The notes under the pieces were generated by a model, which had not been told where the DNA came from, ran no database searches, and saw nothing but the letters and a program-made list of their open reading frames with translations. 64,000 nucleotides of DNA, taken from NCBI GenBank assembly GCA_023450085.1, contig JAEXHI010000022.1, positions 248,001-312,000 on the forward strand, given 5' to 3'. The stretch comes from Bacteroidota bacterium. GTDB taxonomy: Bacteria > Bacteroidota > Bacteroidia > Sphingobacteriales > Sphingobacteriaceae. The position numbers were made by a program, and so were the translations under genes. Positions 25,566-34,797 of this stretch are shown piece after piece (position 1 is the stretch's first letter; the number at the start of each line of letters is the position of its first letter).

Positions 25566-26922
25566 TTTGTTCCGTACCATTAAGCTTTACCTCATTATCA
25601 GGAATAGGATATACATATCTTTTGTCGTTCGGAGGCAGGGTGTAAGTCTTTCCATTTAGCTCCCTATTCAGCGTGATTGCAAATCGATTATCTTTATTCA
25701 GCCTTCGCAAATCTTCCCATCTTATGGAAGCAGTAAAAGGCAGTTCTTTTCGTCTTTCTCTAAGTATATGCTGTAACGCTTCTAATTCAGTTGATGCGCT
25801 AAGGTCCGCATAGGATGCGGCTGTCAGCCATCTTGTTCTGAGCAAGTCATTAAGGTCCTTCATTGCATCGGGAACTTTATTGGTTCTTGCCGCGGCTTCT
25901 GCTCGGATTAAAAACAGCTCATTTGTAGCAATGCCATAAAAAACCCCTCCATTTATACCTGTATAATAGCCTTTGAAGAATGTGCCTCCCGAATTGCTAT
26001 TATAAAAGATATTCTTTCTTAGGTCACTGCTGGCGTACTGGCTAAAGAGTTCTTGGGAAACCTGCATTCTAGTAGTTGCTATAACTCCGTAATTTACAGT
26101 AGTGGCGTAAAAGAGTATCTCAGCATTTTTTATCTGGTAGGTCGGGAAAGGGTAGGTAACCGAAGCATTTAGCGTACGGAGGTTTATCAGTGTATTGTAC
26201 AATTTTAATGCTTCATTTGCATTATGGTATGCGTTATTATAATCACCCATTGCGAGATAAATGCGAGCTAAAAGGCCATAAACCGCGGCTTTGGAGGGTC
26301 TTGTGGTAATAGTTTGTAAGTTTGGCAAATCTGGCAGTGCCGTATTTAAATCTGCCAATACTCTTTCGTAGGTTTCCTTAACACTCGAACGCGGTACTAT
26401 CTTATTAACATCCGTTTCATACCTCAAAATAATTCCGAGCTTATTTAAATTGGCCTGATTGTAAGGCTCTGCAAAATTTGCAGCAAGTGCATAAAAGGCA
26501 AATGCACGGTAAAACAAGGCGCTTGCTTTGATTGCCTTGTAGGCGGTGCTATTTTGATCGTTTAATTTTTGTAAACCTTCAAGTATGATATTGGCATAAG
26601 CTACTTTCTGGTACTGGTATAACCAATCAGATGAGTTTTCTCCCTGATAAATATCTGTAGCCCATATATATGAATTTCTTTCTACTGCATTAAATGCTCC
26701 TTGCCACACGTTAAGACTGAGAAATATGTTGTCCGAACCCATAATGCCTAGAGCTGGATAGTTGGCGTTCATAATGGTATTATTGTCCAAAAGCGCCTGA
26801 AAATCGTTCAGGGTTGATGGTATAATATCTGCTTTGTTTGATTTTATGTCAAGCCATTCGTCCTGTTTATTGCAAGCCTGCAATGCCACTAGAGCGATGA
26901 TGATCATTAATATTCTTTTCAT
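25555..26922 (-). CDS. SusD/RagB-type nutrient-binding lipoprotein
   Basis: A 455-residue outer-membrane lipoprotein: signal peptide with lipobox LQAC (Cys17). The TPR-like helical scaffold of the SusD family includes SKAAVYGLLARIYLAMGDYNNAYHNA (shown in part) near residue 215 and a C-terminal LRERRKELPFTASIRWEDLRRLN near 385, the usual RRxEL..E..RW.DL signature. It forms the lid of a SusC transporter. It follows the SusC gene by 15 bp and is followed by the TlpA-type gene. The substrate is unknown; the absence of glycoside hydrolases nearby points away from a polysaccharide utilisation locus. Confidence 0.92.
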   Translation of the reverse strand: MKRILMIIIALVALQACNKQDEWLDIKSNKADIIPSTLNDFQALLDNNTIMNANYPALGIMGSDNIFLSLNVWQGAFNAVERNSYIWATDIYQGENSSDWLYQYQKVAYANIILEGLQKLNDQNSTAYKAIKASALFYRAFAFYALAANFAEPYNQANLNKLGIILRYETDVNKIVPRSSVKETYERVLADLNTALPDLPNLQTITTRPSKAAVYGLLARIYLAMGDYNNAYHNANEALKLYNTLINLRTLNASVTYPFPTYQIKNAEILFYATTVNYGVIATTRMQVSQELFSQYASSDLRKNIFYNSNSGGTFFKGYYTGINGGVFYGIATNELFLIRAEAAARTNKVPDAMKDLNDLLRTRWLTAASYADLSASTELEALQHILRERRKELPFTASIRWEDLRRLNKDNRFAITLNRELNGKTYTLPPNDKRYVYPIPDNEVKLNGTEQNER

Positions 26923-26937
26923 TTTTTCCTCTCTTTC

Positions 26938-29900
26938 TTAATTAAACCCAACCCTAAGTCCAAAAGCAATGGTAAATGGGTCGGGAACACTGCGGTAGAC
27001 AATCTTATCAGGATCGATGCCCGATTTATTAGCTCTCCACAGGATGCCCAAATTGCGTGCATACACGTAGGGATGCAAGTTCCTGAAGGGCATCTTCTTC
27101 CATATTTTTTTATCAATTATGTAGTCAATGCTGATGTCTTGCAGGCGAATGTGGTCGCCCTTTTCGACCAAGATACTGCTGTGCTGGTAAAAGACCGTTC
27201 GATTTGTATTGGTGACATACACCAGCGAAGGTACATTGGAACGCAATTCGTCTCCAGTGTGCTGCCAACGCTTGCTATAATCGCTGTGCAGCAGTTGGGA
27301 AATTCCCTGATAGTTGAGGTCGATCGTGCGCTTGCGGTAATAGTAGCCCATCTTATAGGTAATATTTGCCGAAAGCGATAGTCCATTGTATAAAAACGTA
27401 TTGCGGAGGCCGCCGTAAATAGTAGGAACAGCCGAGCCGTGAAATTTCAGGTTGTCGGCTGTGGCAGCATTGATGATACCCAGATAATCTTTACTGACCG
27501 CGCCATTCAAGAAACCCTGCGGATCCCCATTAGCGGGGTCAATTCCTGCCCATTCGTAACTAAAGATTGAAAAAAGGGGCTTGCCGACTGCGGGCCTCAA
27601 GAGATTCGGGGATCCAGGTGCCTGAAGATTGTATTGGGAGCTGAGTGTACGCCCATTAAACACAGGATCGTATTTGGTAACCCTGTCCTTTTGGGCTGTA
27701 AATAGCAAATTTGTTTGCCATTTCAATCGGCCGTTTAGGTTTTTAGAATTGAGCACTACGTCTATTCCTTTCGTCATGGTGCTGGCGGCATTTCCCTGAA
27801 AGTTCTGGTAACCTGTTGAAGGAGCAAGGGGAGCACTTTCGATAAGGTCCAATCCATATTTTTTGAACAGTTCCACAGAACCGCTAATGATATTGTTCTT
27901 GGTGCCAAAGTCGAGAGCGAGATTGATGTTCTTTACTCTTTCCCAGCTGAGCTCCGGATTGGGAGGGCTGACCACCCGCGCCATTTGGAGACCTGTTAAT
28001 GTACTTGTGGAATACTGGGCAGTAAGGTATGCAGAGGCGTTATATACATTGCCATTAAAGCCGTACGTGGCTCGCAGTTTTGCATAGGGGAGGAACGAAA
28101 GCGGATAGAATTTTTCCTTGCTTATCTTATAGCCCAAGCCGGCAGACCAGAGGGGCACAATTTTGTCATTGGTTTTTACCCCAAAAATATTGGCGCCATC
28201 TTTCCTAGCGCTTGCCGAAACAGAATACCTGTCATTGAAAATGTAAGTCCCCGCAACATAATAGGATATATATCGGTTGGTAGTTTCCGTAACATTTACC
28301 GGCATTACGGGCAGTGTTTGGGATCCCGAAGGATTTACAGGATAAGAGGTCGTGGGATTGAAATTCACGGTAGAGGTTCCAAATTCATCGTTATACCCCC
28401 ATAAAACCTGCGGTACCTGATTGGTCAGTACTTCGCGCAGTTCAGCACCTGCAATGGCGTTAATTGCATGCAGCTTGCCAAGTGTTTGGTCGTAATTTAC
28501 CTGCCATCTCAAATTGTTAGATTTCAGGCTTGCTTTGCCCAGCTCTAAAATACCCCCTAGCGGAAATGGATAGGTGTAGGTGCCAGTCGCCGTATTGTAC
28601 TGGCTGAAGCGGTTGATGAGATCACGAGCATAGTACGTTTCCTGACTGCGGTAATTGCGGAGTTCAGTATTCTGTTTTTCGTACTGGTAATGGATGGTAC
28701 TGCTTAAAAAGTTGGTAAACCGATACCTTGCTGAACCCTTGAGCAAAAGATTGTCAATTTTTGTCGTGTTGTCACTTAGATCAATCTCATTTAGTATATT
28801 GTATTTCCAGTTTAACATGCCATTTTGCTGCATGTTCTCCAAATAGCTTGCCCTGTAGCCTCTTTCCTGATTGAGATGGTTGCCGTTTTCATCCGCCAGT
28901 CTGCCGTAGGGGAGGAAAATACTTCCTCCTTGATTTACGGTATCGTAAGCAAATGAAGAGGTGTTGTTTTTCCTAGTGCTGGTTGCGTAGTTTAAGCCAA
29001 TGGTTAGCTCCAGATTTTTTAAGGGCCTGATGGCTGTCAGGCTATTGATGGTGAAGCGATCAAAATTGTTTCGAACTAGATTTTCGTTGTTCCTGTCATA
29101 GCCCATGGAAATGGAATAATTTGCATTATCTGTACCTCCTCTGACTGCCAAGGAAGTTTGTTGGAAAAAGCTCTTTCTGTAGACGTACTTCTCATAATCT
29201 CTACGGATGTCGTAATTTTTGAGACTAGAAAGCTGTGCTTCCACTTCATCACCTAAAAGTGGATTTGTTCTTTTCTTGGCAAGCAATTCAATCACAGGCG
29301 ATACTACTGGCCTAGTTACGGTATTAGTGAGGTCATTATCATAATATCCGAAATTGAAGAGAGTACGCTCCAGTTCGATATATTCGGCTGCATTTAGATA
29401 ATTGGGGGAATAGTAGAGGTCTGGCTTATTGCCGATGGTCACATTAGAATTGAACTGAATATTTAGGGCGCTGTTGTACTTGCCTTTTTTCGTGGTGATG
29501 ACAATAACACCGTTTCCTGATCGTGCCCCCCAAATTGCCGAAGCTGCGGCATCTTTCAACACTGTAATGCTTTCGATATCGTTTGGGTTAATGTTATTGA
29601 TATCGCCTTCATAAGGGAAGTTATCGACTACAATTAAAGGGCTTGCATTTACCTTGGTGTCAATGGTGCTTGTACCTCGAATATTGAGGCCAAGCTGGTC
29701 ATTTTGTGTTCTGGTACTGCTACTGTTAAAGATAAGACCGCTGGTTACACCATCAAGTCGATCGAGCACATTGGTACCGACCCTTCTTTCGAGCAGTTCT
29801 TTTCCAATCTGGACGAACGAACCCGTTGATCTTTCTTTAGGTATCTCTTGATAACCTGTTGATACTACAGAAACTTCGCTAAGGCTAGTTGGATTGATTT

Positions 29901-30555
29901 GCAGCATTACAGAAACTGTGGTAGAGGCTTTTACTTCGGCTGTTTGATAGCCGATGTAGGAAATTACCAAAATGGCTTCTTCGTTAATGTCAATAAGCGT
30001 AAACTTTCCTTCGCTGTCGCTAATTGCAGTTTTTCCCGTTCCTTTTATAGCTATAGATGCACCCGCCAGCGAAGTTCCTTCATCTGTGAACACGGTTCCA
30101 TTTATATTAATCTTTTCTTGTTCTCGGTTGTTATTGGATGCAGGCTTACTGTCTTTTTTTCGGACAACCACCGTTTTTCCGACGATTTCATACCTGAAAG
30201 GCTGGCTTTTGAAGATAATATCCAATATTTCTTTAAGTGGCCTCTTCTGAACATTGATGCTCACTTTGGGGGCATCCTTCAGCAATCCTTCTTCATGAAA
30301 GAAAAGATAACCTGTCTGCTTTTGGAGCGTTTCAAAAACACGCTCAAGTGGCTGTTGGGTTACATTAAGATTTACCTTTTGTCCGTAGGTTTGTGGCAAA
30401 TAGCAAATGAAGAGGCACAATGCGGCCATGAGCCAAGCAAATTGGCGATGTATCTGCCCCTTTAGGGAGGCGTGGGATTCAGGGTTTCGGATAAGAATAT
30501 CCGATTGCCTATGGTTACGCAGACGGCGTAGCCAAAAGCATTGAGAAAAAATCAT
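26938..30555 (-). CDS. SusC/RagA-type TonB-dependent outer-membrane transporter
   Basis: A 1205-residue protein. A signal region ends near residue 58 (PQTYGQ). An STN domain follows (LNVTQQPLERVFETLQKQTG; about 60-130), then a carboxypeptidase-regulatory-like beta domain (GTVFTDEGTSLAGASIAIKG; about 150-240), the TonB plug (LNIRGTSTIDTK; VLKDAAASAIWGARSGNGVI) and a C-terminal barrel ending in F-x-R-V-G-F-N. The STN domain is the part that signals to FecR-type anti-sigma factors, and a FecR/sigma pair lies immediately upstream. The unusually long N-terminus (MIFSQCFWLRRLRN) may mean the true start is internal. Substrate unknown. Confidence 0.92.
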   Translation of the reverse strand: MIFSQCFWLRRLRNHRQSDILIRNPESHASLKGQIHRQFAWLMAALCLFICYLPQTYGQKVNLNVTQQPLERVFETLQKQTGYLFFHEEGLLKDAPKVSINVQKRPLKEILDIIFKSQPFRYEIVGKTVVVRKKDSKPASNNNREQEKININGTVFTDEGTSLAGASIAIKGTGKTAISDSEGKFTLIDINEEAILVISYIGYQTAEVKASTTVSVMLQINPTSLSEVSVVSTGYQEIPKERSTGSFVQIGKELLERRVGTNVLDRLDGVTSGLIFNSSSTRTQNDQLGLNIRGTSTIDTKVNASPLIVVDNFPYEGDINNINPNDIESITVLKDAAASAIWGARSGNGVIVITTKKGKYNSALNIQFNSNVTIGNKPDLYYSPNYLNAAEYIELERTLFNFGYYDNDLTNTVTRPVVSPVIELLAKKRTNPLLGDEVEAQLSSLKNYDIRRDYEKYVYRKSFFQQTSLAVRGGTDNANYSISMGYDRNNENLVRNNFDRFTINSLTAIRPLKNLELTIGLNYATSTRKNNTSSFAYDTVNQGGSIFLPYGRLADENGNHLNQERGYRASYLENMQQNGMLNWKYNILNEIDLSDNTTKIDNLLLKGSARYRFTNFLSSTIHYQYEKQNTELRNYRSQETYYARDLINRFSQYNTATGTYTYPFPLGGILELGKASLKSNNLRWQVNYDQTLGKLHAINAIAGAELREVLTNQVPQVLWGYNDEFGTSTVNFNPTTSYPVNPSGSQTLPVMPVNVTETTNRYISYYVAGTYIFNDRYSVSASARKDGANIFGVKTNDKIVPLWSAGLGYKISKEKFYPLSFLPYAKLRATYGFNGNVYNASAYLTAQYSTSTLTGLQMARVVSPPNPELSWERVKNINLALDFGTKNNIISGSVELFKKYGLDLIESAPLAPSTGYQNFQGNAASTMTKGIDVVLNSKNLNGRLKWQTNLLFTAQKDRVTKYDPVFNGRTLSSQYNLQAPGSPNLLRPAVGKPLFSIFSYEWAGIDPANGDPQGFLNGAVSKDYLGIINAATADNLKFHGSAVPTIYGGLRNTFLYNGLSLSANITYKMGYYYRKRTIDLNYQGISQLLHSDYSKRWQHTGDELRSNVPSLVYVTNTNRTVFYQHSSILVEKGDHIRLQDISIDYIIDKKIWKKMPFRNLHPYVYARNLGILWRANKSGIDPDKIVYRSVPDPFTIAFGLRVGFN

Positions 30556-30618
30556 ACTTTTGTGTTGTTGGGTTAGTTGATGAATTGCTTGTGTAGTGGT
30601 TTTGTTAGCCCCGACATA

Positions 30619-30649
30619 GCCAGCAATTACTCGTCACAGTATTGCTGGC
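30619..30649 (-). other. Hairpin between fecR-type and susC-type genes
   Basis: GCCAGCAAT (30619-30627) and ATTGCTGGC (30641-30649) are perfect 9-bp inverted repeats in the 163-bp gap. On the coding (minus) strand no T-run follows, so this is not a standard terminator. It may attenuate or process the transcript between regulator and transporter genes, or end antisense transcription (T-rich on the plus strand). Confidence 0.5.
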
Positions 30650-30718
30650 ATTTTTATTAGTGGGGCCTAATTAACTTATTTAACTATCCATTAAATTTTT
30701 ACGGCATAGGCACGGGGT

Positions 30719-31888
30719 TTAGGGTTCAACAATCAGTTTTCTGTTCTTATGGTCATTCATTAGTGTGAAATGAATATCGTTGAGCATTAGTATTTTAAGC
30801 AGTTCTGATAGGTCTGCATCACGATGCACGCCACCAGTAAAGTATCTTTCGGGGAGATCGCCCTTAAATTCGACCTGTACGTCATACCATCTGGAAACCT
30901 GCCTCATGATGGACCTAAGAGAGGTTTTTTTGAAATAGAAAAGACCTTTTTGCCATGCCAGGGCAGACTCCATATCTGCCGTGCCGACCTTAGTTTGGTA
31001 TTTCGAAGTTGCGGCCATTTCGCCGGGACGTAAGGTAAACACCTCTTGTTTACCTATTGATTCTGTGATTCTTACGGAACCTTCCGTTAGGGTAGTAACG
31101 GCCTGCGGTTCATCATTGTAGGTATTGATGTTGAAATGTGTTCCCAATACCTCAATCTTCTGGCGTTCGGTCCGAACGATAAATGGCTTAGTCCTGTCTT
31201 TTGCTACCTCAAAGTACGCTTCCCCGTAAAGCACTATTTCACGGCGGTCTTTTCCCGCAAAGGTCACTGGATAAATAATCTTACTTCCGGCATTCAGCCA
31301 GATTCTGGTGCCATCTGAAATAGTCACCGAATATTTACCGCCATTGGGAACTTCCAATTGGTTGGTGGCATTACTTTCCTGCCTATTTCCGTTATAGACG
31401 ATTTGCCCGTCCTGCTGGCTGATACTGCTGCCGCTTTCCTGGGCCAGGTCACCATTAGCCTTATAGCCGAGTTGTACCTTTCGGCCATTGGATAAGTATA
31501 GTATGGCCTTTTCAGTTCCCGCAGGTAGACTAATCTTAGCGTCGGCAATAATTTCTACCTGTTTCTTTTTGTCACCGATAATAACGAGAACGGCAATTCC
31601 TATTAGCAGTAGCGCAGCAATGGCAATCCTGAACAATGTAGTCTGGTAGAAAGGCTTAGGACGTGTCCTCTCGAAAATGCGCTGTTCGGCGTTTTGCGTA
31701 ATGGAAAGTATCACGTCATCGTCTTCAGTCTTGTCATCCCTTTGCATTTCGCCATAGATCAGCCTGCGCAGTTCGGCAACCCCGTCGGTATCGTCCAAAC
31801 AGGAGAGGAGCTGGTCGAGTTCGTCCTCTGTATAGTTCCCAGAAATGTACTTTTCAAATAGTTGGCGTATAGGTTCGTCTCTTTCCAT
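30719..31888 (-). CDS. FecR-family anti-sigma factor
   Basis: A 389-residue inner-membrane protein. Residues 1-85 are the cytoplasmic sigma-binding part (SGNYTEDELDQLLSCLDD). One membrane segment, FRIAIAALLLIGIAVLVIIG, spans about 85-105. The periplasmic FecR domain (about 165-270) includes VPNGGKYSVTISDGTRIWLNAGS and the signature FYGEAYFEV-type VLYGEAYFEVAKD. A C-terminal DUF4974-like STN-contact domain ends at 389. By family knowledge it transmits substrate binding by SusC to the sigma factor encoded just upstream. Confidence 0.92.
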   Translation of the reverse strand: MERDEPIRQLFEKYISGNYTEDELDQLLSCLDDTDGVAELRRLIYGEMQRDDKTEDDDVILSITQNAEQRIFERTRPKPFYQTTLFRIAIAALLLIGIAVLVIIGDKKKQVEIIADAKISLPAGTEKAILYLSNGRKVQLGYKANGDLAQESGSSISQQDGQIVYNGNRQESNATNQLEVPNGGKYSVTISDGTRIWLNAGSKIIYPVTFAGKDRREIVLYGEAYFEVAKDRTKPFIVRTERQKIEVLGTHFNINTYNDEPQAVTTLTEGSVRITESIGKQEVFTLRPGEMAATSKYQTKVGTADMESALAWQKGLFYFKKTSLRSIMRQVSRWYDVQVEFKGDLPERYFTGGVHRDADLSELLKILMLNDIHFTLMNDHKNRKLIVEP

Positions 31889-31960
31889 GGCCTGCTTTTA
31901 TTAGTAATACGCTTGGGAACGGAAAACCAAACAGTGCAAAGTGAAAAAAAATGAAAATAG

Positions 31961-32560
31961 TTATAAAATCCCCTGTAAAAGGAAGGCAGCCAAGAAAGGT
32001 GCGGGGCTTTGTGCCTTCTGTAAAAGTGCCCGCAGTGAACGGTTTGCCCTTGTGAGGTGATTGTTGACGGTGCCAACGCTGATGTTCAATAGCTCGGCCA
32101 CTTCCTGATAGCTTCGTTCTTCAACCTTGCATAGCATAAACACAGTCCGCTGCTGCTCTGGAAGCATAGACAGAGCCTTATCGAGTAACAATTTATTTTC
32201 TTTGGTATAAATAACTTTCTCAATAGGCTCGTAGGTCACTGGGGATATGGCCAGAACCTGCTGCCTTAATTTTTGATCACGTACCGCTTTTCTAAAGTAA
32301 TCGTGGGCAAGATTTGATGCAATCTTGTACAGGTAGGAGCCCAAGGTCTTATCGGTATCTATTTTGAACCGCTGTTCCCACAGTCTGATAAAAAGTTCCT
32401 GCAACAAATCTTCAGCAAGTTCGGGCGATTTTAAAAGTCGCAGTGCATTTTGTGCCATCTGCGATTTATACCTGTGAAATATTATTTCAAAGGCGGTATG
32501 GTTCCCAGACTTTAGCCTTCGCAAAAGTTCCTGCTCGTCATATAGTTTTTTGGTTTCCAT
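31961..32560 (-). CDS. ECF RNA polymerase sigma factor (FecI/sigma-70 Bacteroidota type)
   Basis: A 199-residue sigma factor. Region 2 is at about 25-95 (FEIIFHRYKSQMAQNALRLL; EDLLQELFIRLWE) and region 4 at about 125-180 (LPEQQRTVFMLCKVEERSYQEVAELLNISVGTVNNH, shown in part). The FecI-type spacing and the neighbouring FecR and SusC genes identify it as the regulator of this transport locus. It is the first gene of the operon. The 72-bp gap to fecR carries no terminator. Confidence 0.93.
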   Translation of the reverse strand: METKKLYDEQELLRRLKSGNHTAFEIIFHRYKSQMAQNALRLLKSPELAEDLLQELFIRLWEQRFKIDTDKTLGSYLYKIASNLAHDYFRKAVRDQKLRQQVLAISPVTYEPIEKVIYTKENKLLLDKALSMLPEQQRTVFMLCKVEERSYQEVAELLNISVGTVNNHLTRANRSLRALLQKAQSPAPFLAAFLLQGIL

Positions 32561-32986
32561 TGAAAAGTATCCTGAAATTACAAAGAAATTGGGCGAAAAT
32601 CAAGTGCAGGTCCACGTCCAAGGATAAAAATCCTTGAAATTGCGCCGAAATCTGGCGAAAGTTGAAGTAGGCGCGTAAAAGTTTGTAAGTTTATTTGTAT
32701 CTTTCTGAAAAGGTTAAAACCGTATTCCCATCTATTCGGAAACCGACAGCAATATCTGGCCAGGATAGTACTTGTTGTACACACGGTTTTCATCTGCAAA
32801 GGATGTGAGATTTTCAACTCATAATGATTTCTATTGAGTATATCCAACAGCACAATTCCCCCCACAATGTTGGCGCAAAGCCACAATTGTAATCGTGTTT
32901 TTTTCATGTGTCCTTTAATTTTTGGCCCGTAAATCCTATCTTTAAAAAAAGCCTTAGGTTAAACGCCAACTAAGAATTGCTCGTAT
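32561..32986. other. 426-bp intergenic region with a doubtful small ORF
   Basis: The gap between the sigma gene and the 32987 gene has no clear promoter boxes. A minus-strand ORF (32578-32907, 109 residues) starts with a good AAAGGA ribosome binding site and a membrane-like N-terminus (MKKTRLQLWLCANIVGGIVL), but its second half has no protein-like pattern. It is either a real small membrane peptide followed by decayed sequence or a chance ORF. Confidence 0.3.
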
Positions 32987-34234
32987 ATGGAAATATCCGA
33001 TAACTTTTCCGACCTGCCAAGTGCCGATTATTTTGCCTATCCGCTGGAATGGCTTGACCTATTTGTGAATCTCACGTTAAACCCGGCCAAATCAAAGATA
33101 GCCCTGATTGATGAAGAGCAGATCGCCCGGATGATGGAGGTGCTGTCGCTAGAGGAGACCAAGCTCCAGTTGCTGATCAAGAAGCAGACCTTCGAGGTTG
33201 CCGATGAGGAAAGTATCAGGCTTACGGTTTGGCGCTACCACTCTTCCTTACTCACGCTGCTAAATACTGCATATGAGAATGATATAAACACGGCAAAGAA
33301 ATATCCGCAATTACGAAAAGTTTTTAGGGCCCTTTCCGCAACTATTGAGAACCTGCTTTCATTTTTGGAAATAAACTATCTGAAGTATCTGCACATGGAC
33401 CTTGTTGTCCCTTCGAGCTATATGGCTTCAAGTAGACTGGACCTGATGAAAAAGATTGACAGGTTAAAGGAAATAGCTGATAAATACGAAAATTTAAGGC
33501 CATTGAAAGCGATTATTTTCGAAATCCTTTATAAATTTACGATACCCGCCAATCGCAATTTTGAAATTACTTTCCGCTCACTTTTTTATAACAAGGACTT
33601 GGTAAGACGATTGGAGACCATAAGGTGGGAGAGAAAGGAATCGGAGGTGTTGGACCAGCTCAATGAAACACTGTTCCTGATGAACTTCAATAGTAGGGGA
33701 TATATTGACTATATAATTGAAATGGTAAGGTCAAGGTTGACAGAAGAAAAGACACCAACAGGCCAGCTCCAGCTGTTGCACTATTACAGCAAGTTCTTTA
33801 AGCAGTCGCACAGGCGGCCGGGGATAATGCTCGACCCTGACTATCATGATTTGGAAATGGTACTCCAGAAATGGATCGAGAGCGAAATCAAATACGTGGA
33901 AGAAAAGGCCAAACTTGACGAAAGTGCCGTCGTACAGGCCCAAGTACGGCAAAAGGTTCAGCCTCTTGAGGTCAAGGCCGAGAATAAAATACGATGTGCC
34001 CTTTCCAGTGACCAGATTGGATTGATTTTGAGGGCAGCGGATGAAACAAGGATGATAGAGGCGCGGTCGATGACTGAAGTTTTCAGGAGCATTGTGCCTT
34101 TTCTTGCCACTCCGCATAGTGATAACCTGTCCTATAACGGGATGCGAAGCAAATCGTATGTACCCGAAGAAAGGGATAAGGAAAAGGCGATTGAAGCGTT
34201 GGAGCGGATGATTAAGAAAATTAGAGATTACTAA
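32987..34234 (+). CDS. Unknown helical protein of the conjugative element
   Basis: A 415-residue cytoplasmic protein with no signal peptide. It is almost entirely helical and rich in Glu, Lys and Leu (for example LSLEETKLQLLIKKQTFEVA and a coiled-coil-like stretch near 300-335, WIESEIKYVEEKAKLDESAV). The last 60 residues (RSMTEVFRSIVPFLATPHSDNLSYNGMRSKSY, shown in part) look like a small conserved C-terminal domain. It is followed 19 bp later by a lipoprotein gene on the same strand. It is placed where regulatory genes such as rteC occur on other ICEs, but no RteC signature is seen. Family not recognised. Confidence 0.65.
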   Translation: MEISDNFSDLPSADYFAYPLEWLDLFVNLTLNPAKSKIALIDEEQIARMMEVLSLEETKLQLLIKKQTFEVADEESIRLTVWRYHSSLLTLLNTAYENDINTAKKYPQLRKVFRALSATIENLLSFLEINYLKYLHMDLVVPSSYMASSRLDLMKKIDRLKEIADKYENLRPLKAIIFEILYKFTIPANRNFEITFRSLFYNKDLVRRLETIRWERKESEVLDQLNETLFLMNFNSRGYIDYIIEMVRSRLTEEKTPTGQLQLLHYYSKFFKQSHRRPGIMLDPDYHDLEMVLQKWIESEIKYVEEKAKLDESAVVQAQVRQKVQPLEVKAENKIRCALSSDQIGLILRAADETRMIEARSMTEVFRSIVPFLATPHSDNLSYNGMRSKSYVPEERDKEKAIEALERMIKKIRDY

Positions 34235-34253
34235 CCATATAAATTGATTGACT

Positions 34254-34781
34254 ATGAAAGCAAATGCATTGATTTTGCTGTTCTTCATTTTTTTAACTGC
34301 ATGCAGCAAAAATGAACTGAGCAAAGATGAGGCAATGGTACTGTTGGCTAAGGAAAAGGGCTATCCAAGAACCATGGACTTTGAAGTATTCACAGCTGAT
34401 CCCATGCATGCCAAGAGGTTGTTGGATGCGAACTTGGAGAACGATGGGTATGTTACCGTACAGAAGACGCAGAAACTTGGAGAAATTGGAAATCCACTGA
34501 TAGGTTTCACTGAAAAGGCAAAACCTTTCCTGCTCCCTGTAACTGCTGAAGATGAAAAAATGTCGGTGCAAAAGGTGAGGATAGCAGATGAGAATGTAGT
34601 TGAAATCAAGAGTATCGTCGAAGATAGGAACACAGGTGCTTTAGAGGTCAATTACATAACCAATTTTACTAATACCAGTCCTTTTGCGGTGCTTATCAAA
34701 AACCTCGACAAGCCAAAGGATTTATTGGCTACATTTAAGTATGACGGTGAGAAATGGGTTTTACTAAAGAGCAGGAAATAA
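34254..34781 (+). CDS. Putative lipoprotein of unknown function
   Basis: A 175-residue exported protein: signal peptide KANALILLFFIFLTAC with a lipobox (LTAC). The ATG at 34254 is used, as the alternative start 6 bp earlier is TTG. The mature part has a charged helical start (NELSKDEAMVLLAKEKGYP) and a beta-rich C-terminal half (VVEIKSIVEDRNTGALEVNY). It is probably co-transcribed with the 32987 gene. Its stop is 16 bp from that of the converging AlbA_2-type gene. No family is recognised; an entry-exclusion lipoprotein is one possibility that the sequence does not test. Confidence 0.7.
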   Translation: MKANALILLFFIFLTACSKNELSKDEAMVLLAKEKGYPRTMDFEVFTADPMHAKRLLDANLENDGYVTVQKTQKLGEIGNPLIGFTEKAKPFLLPVTAEDEKMSVQKVRIADENVVEIKSIVEDRNTGALEVNYITNFTNTSPFAVLIKNLDKPKDLLATFKYDGEKWVLLKSRK

Positions 34782-34797
34782 AAGACGGGATTGTTTA

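Noticed and set aside
32578..32907. Minus-strand ORF of 109 residues with a good ribosome binding site
   Set aside because: Only the first ~25 residues look like a protein (membrane-like); the rest has no pattern expected of a real fold, so it is mentioned only as content of the gap.
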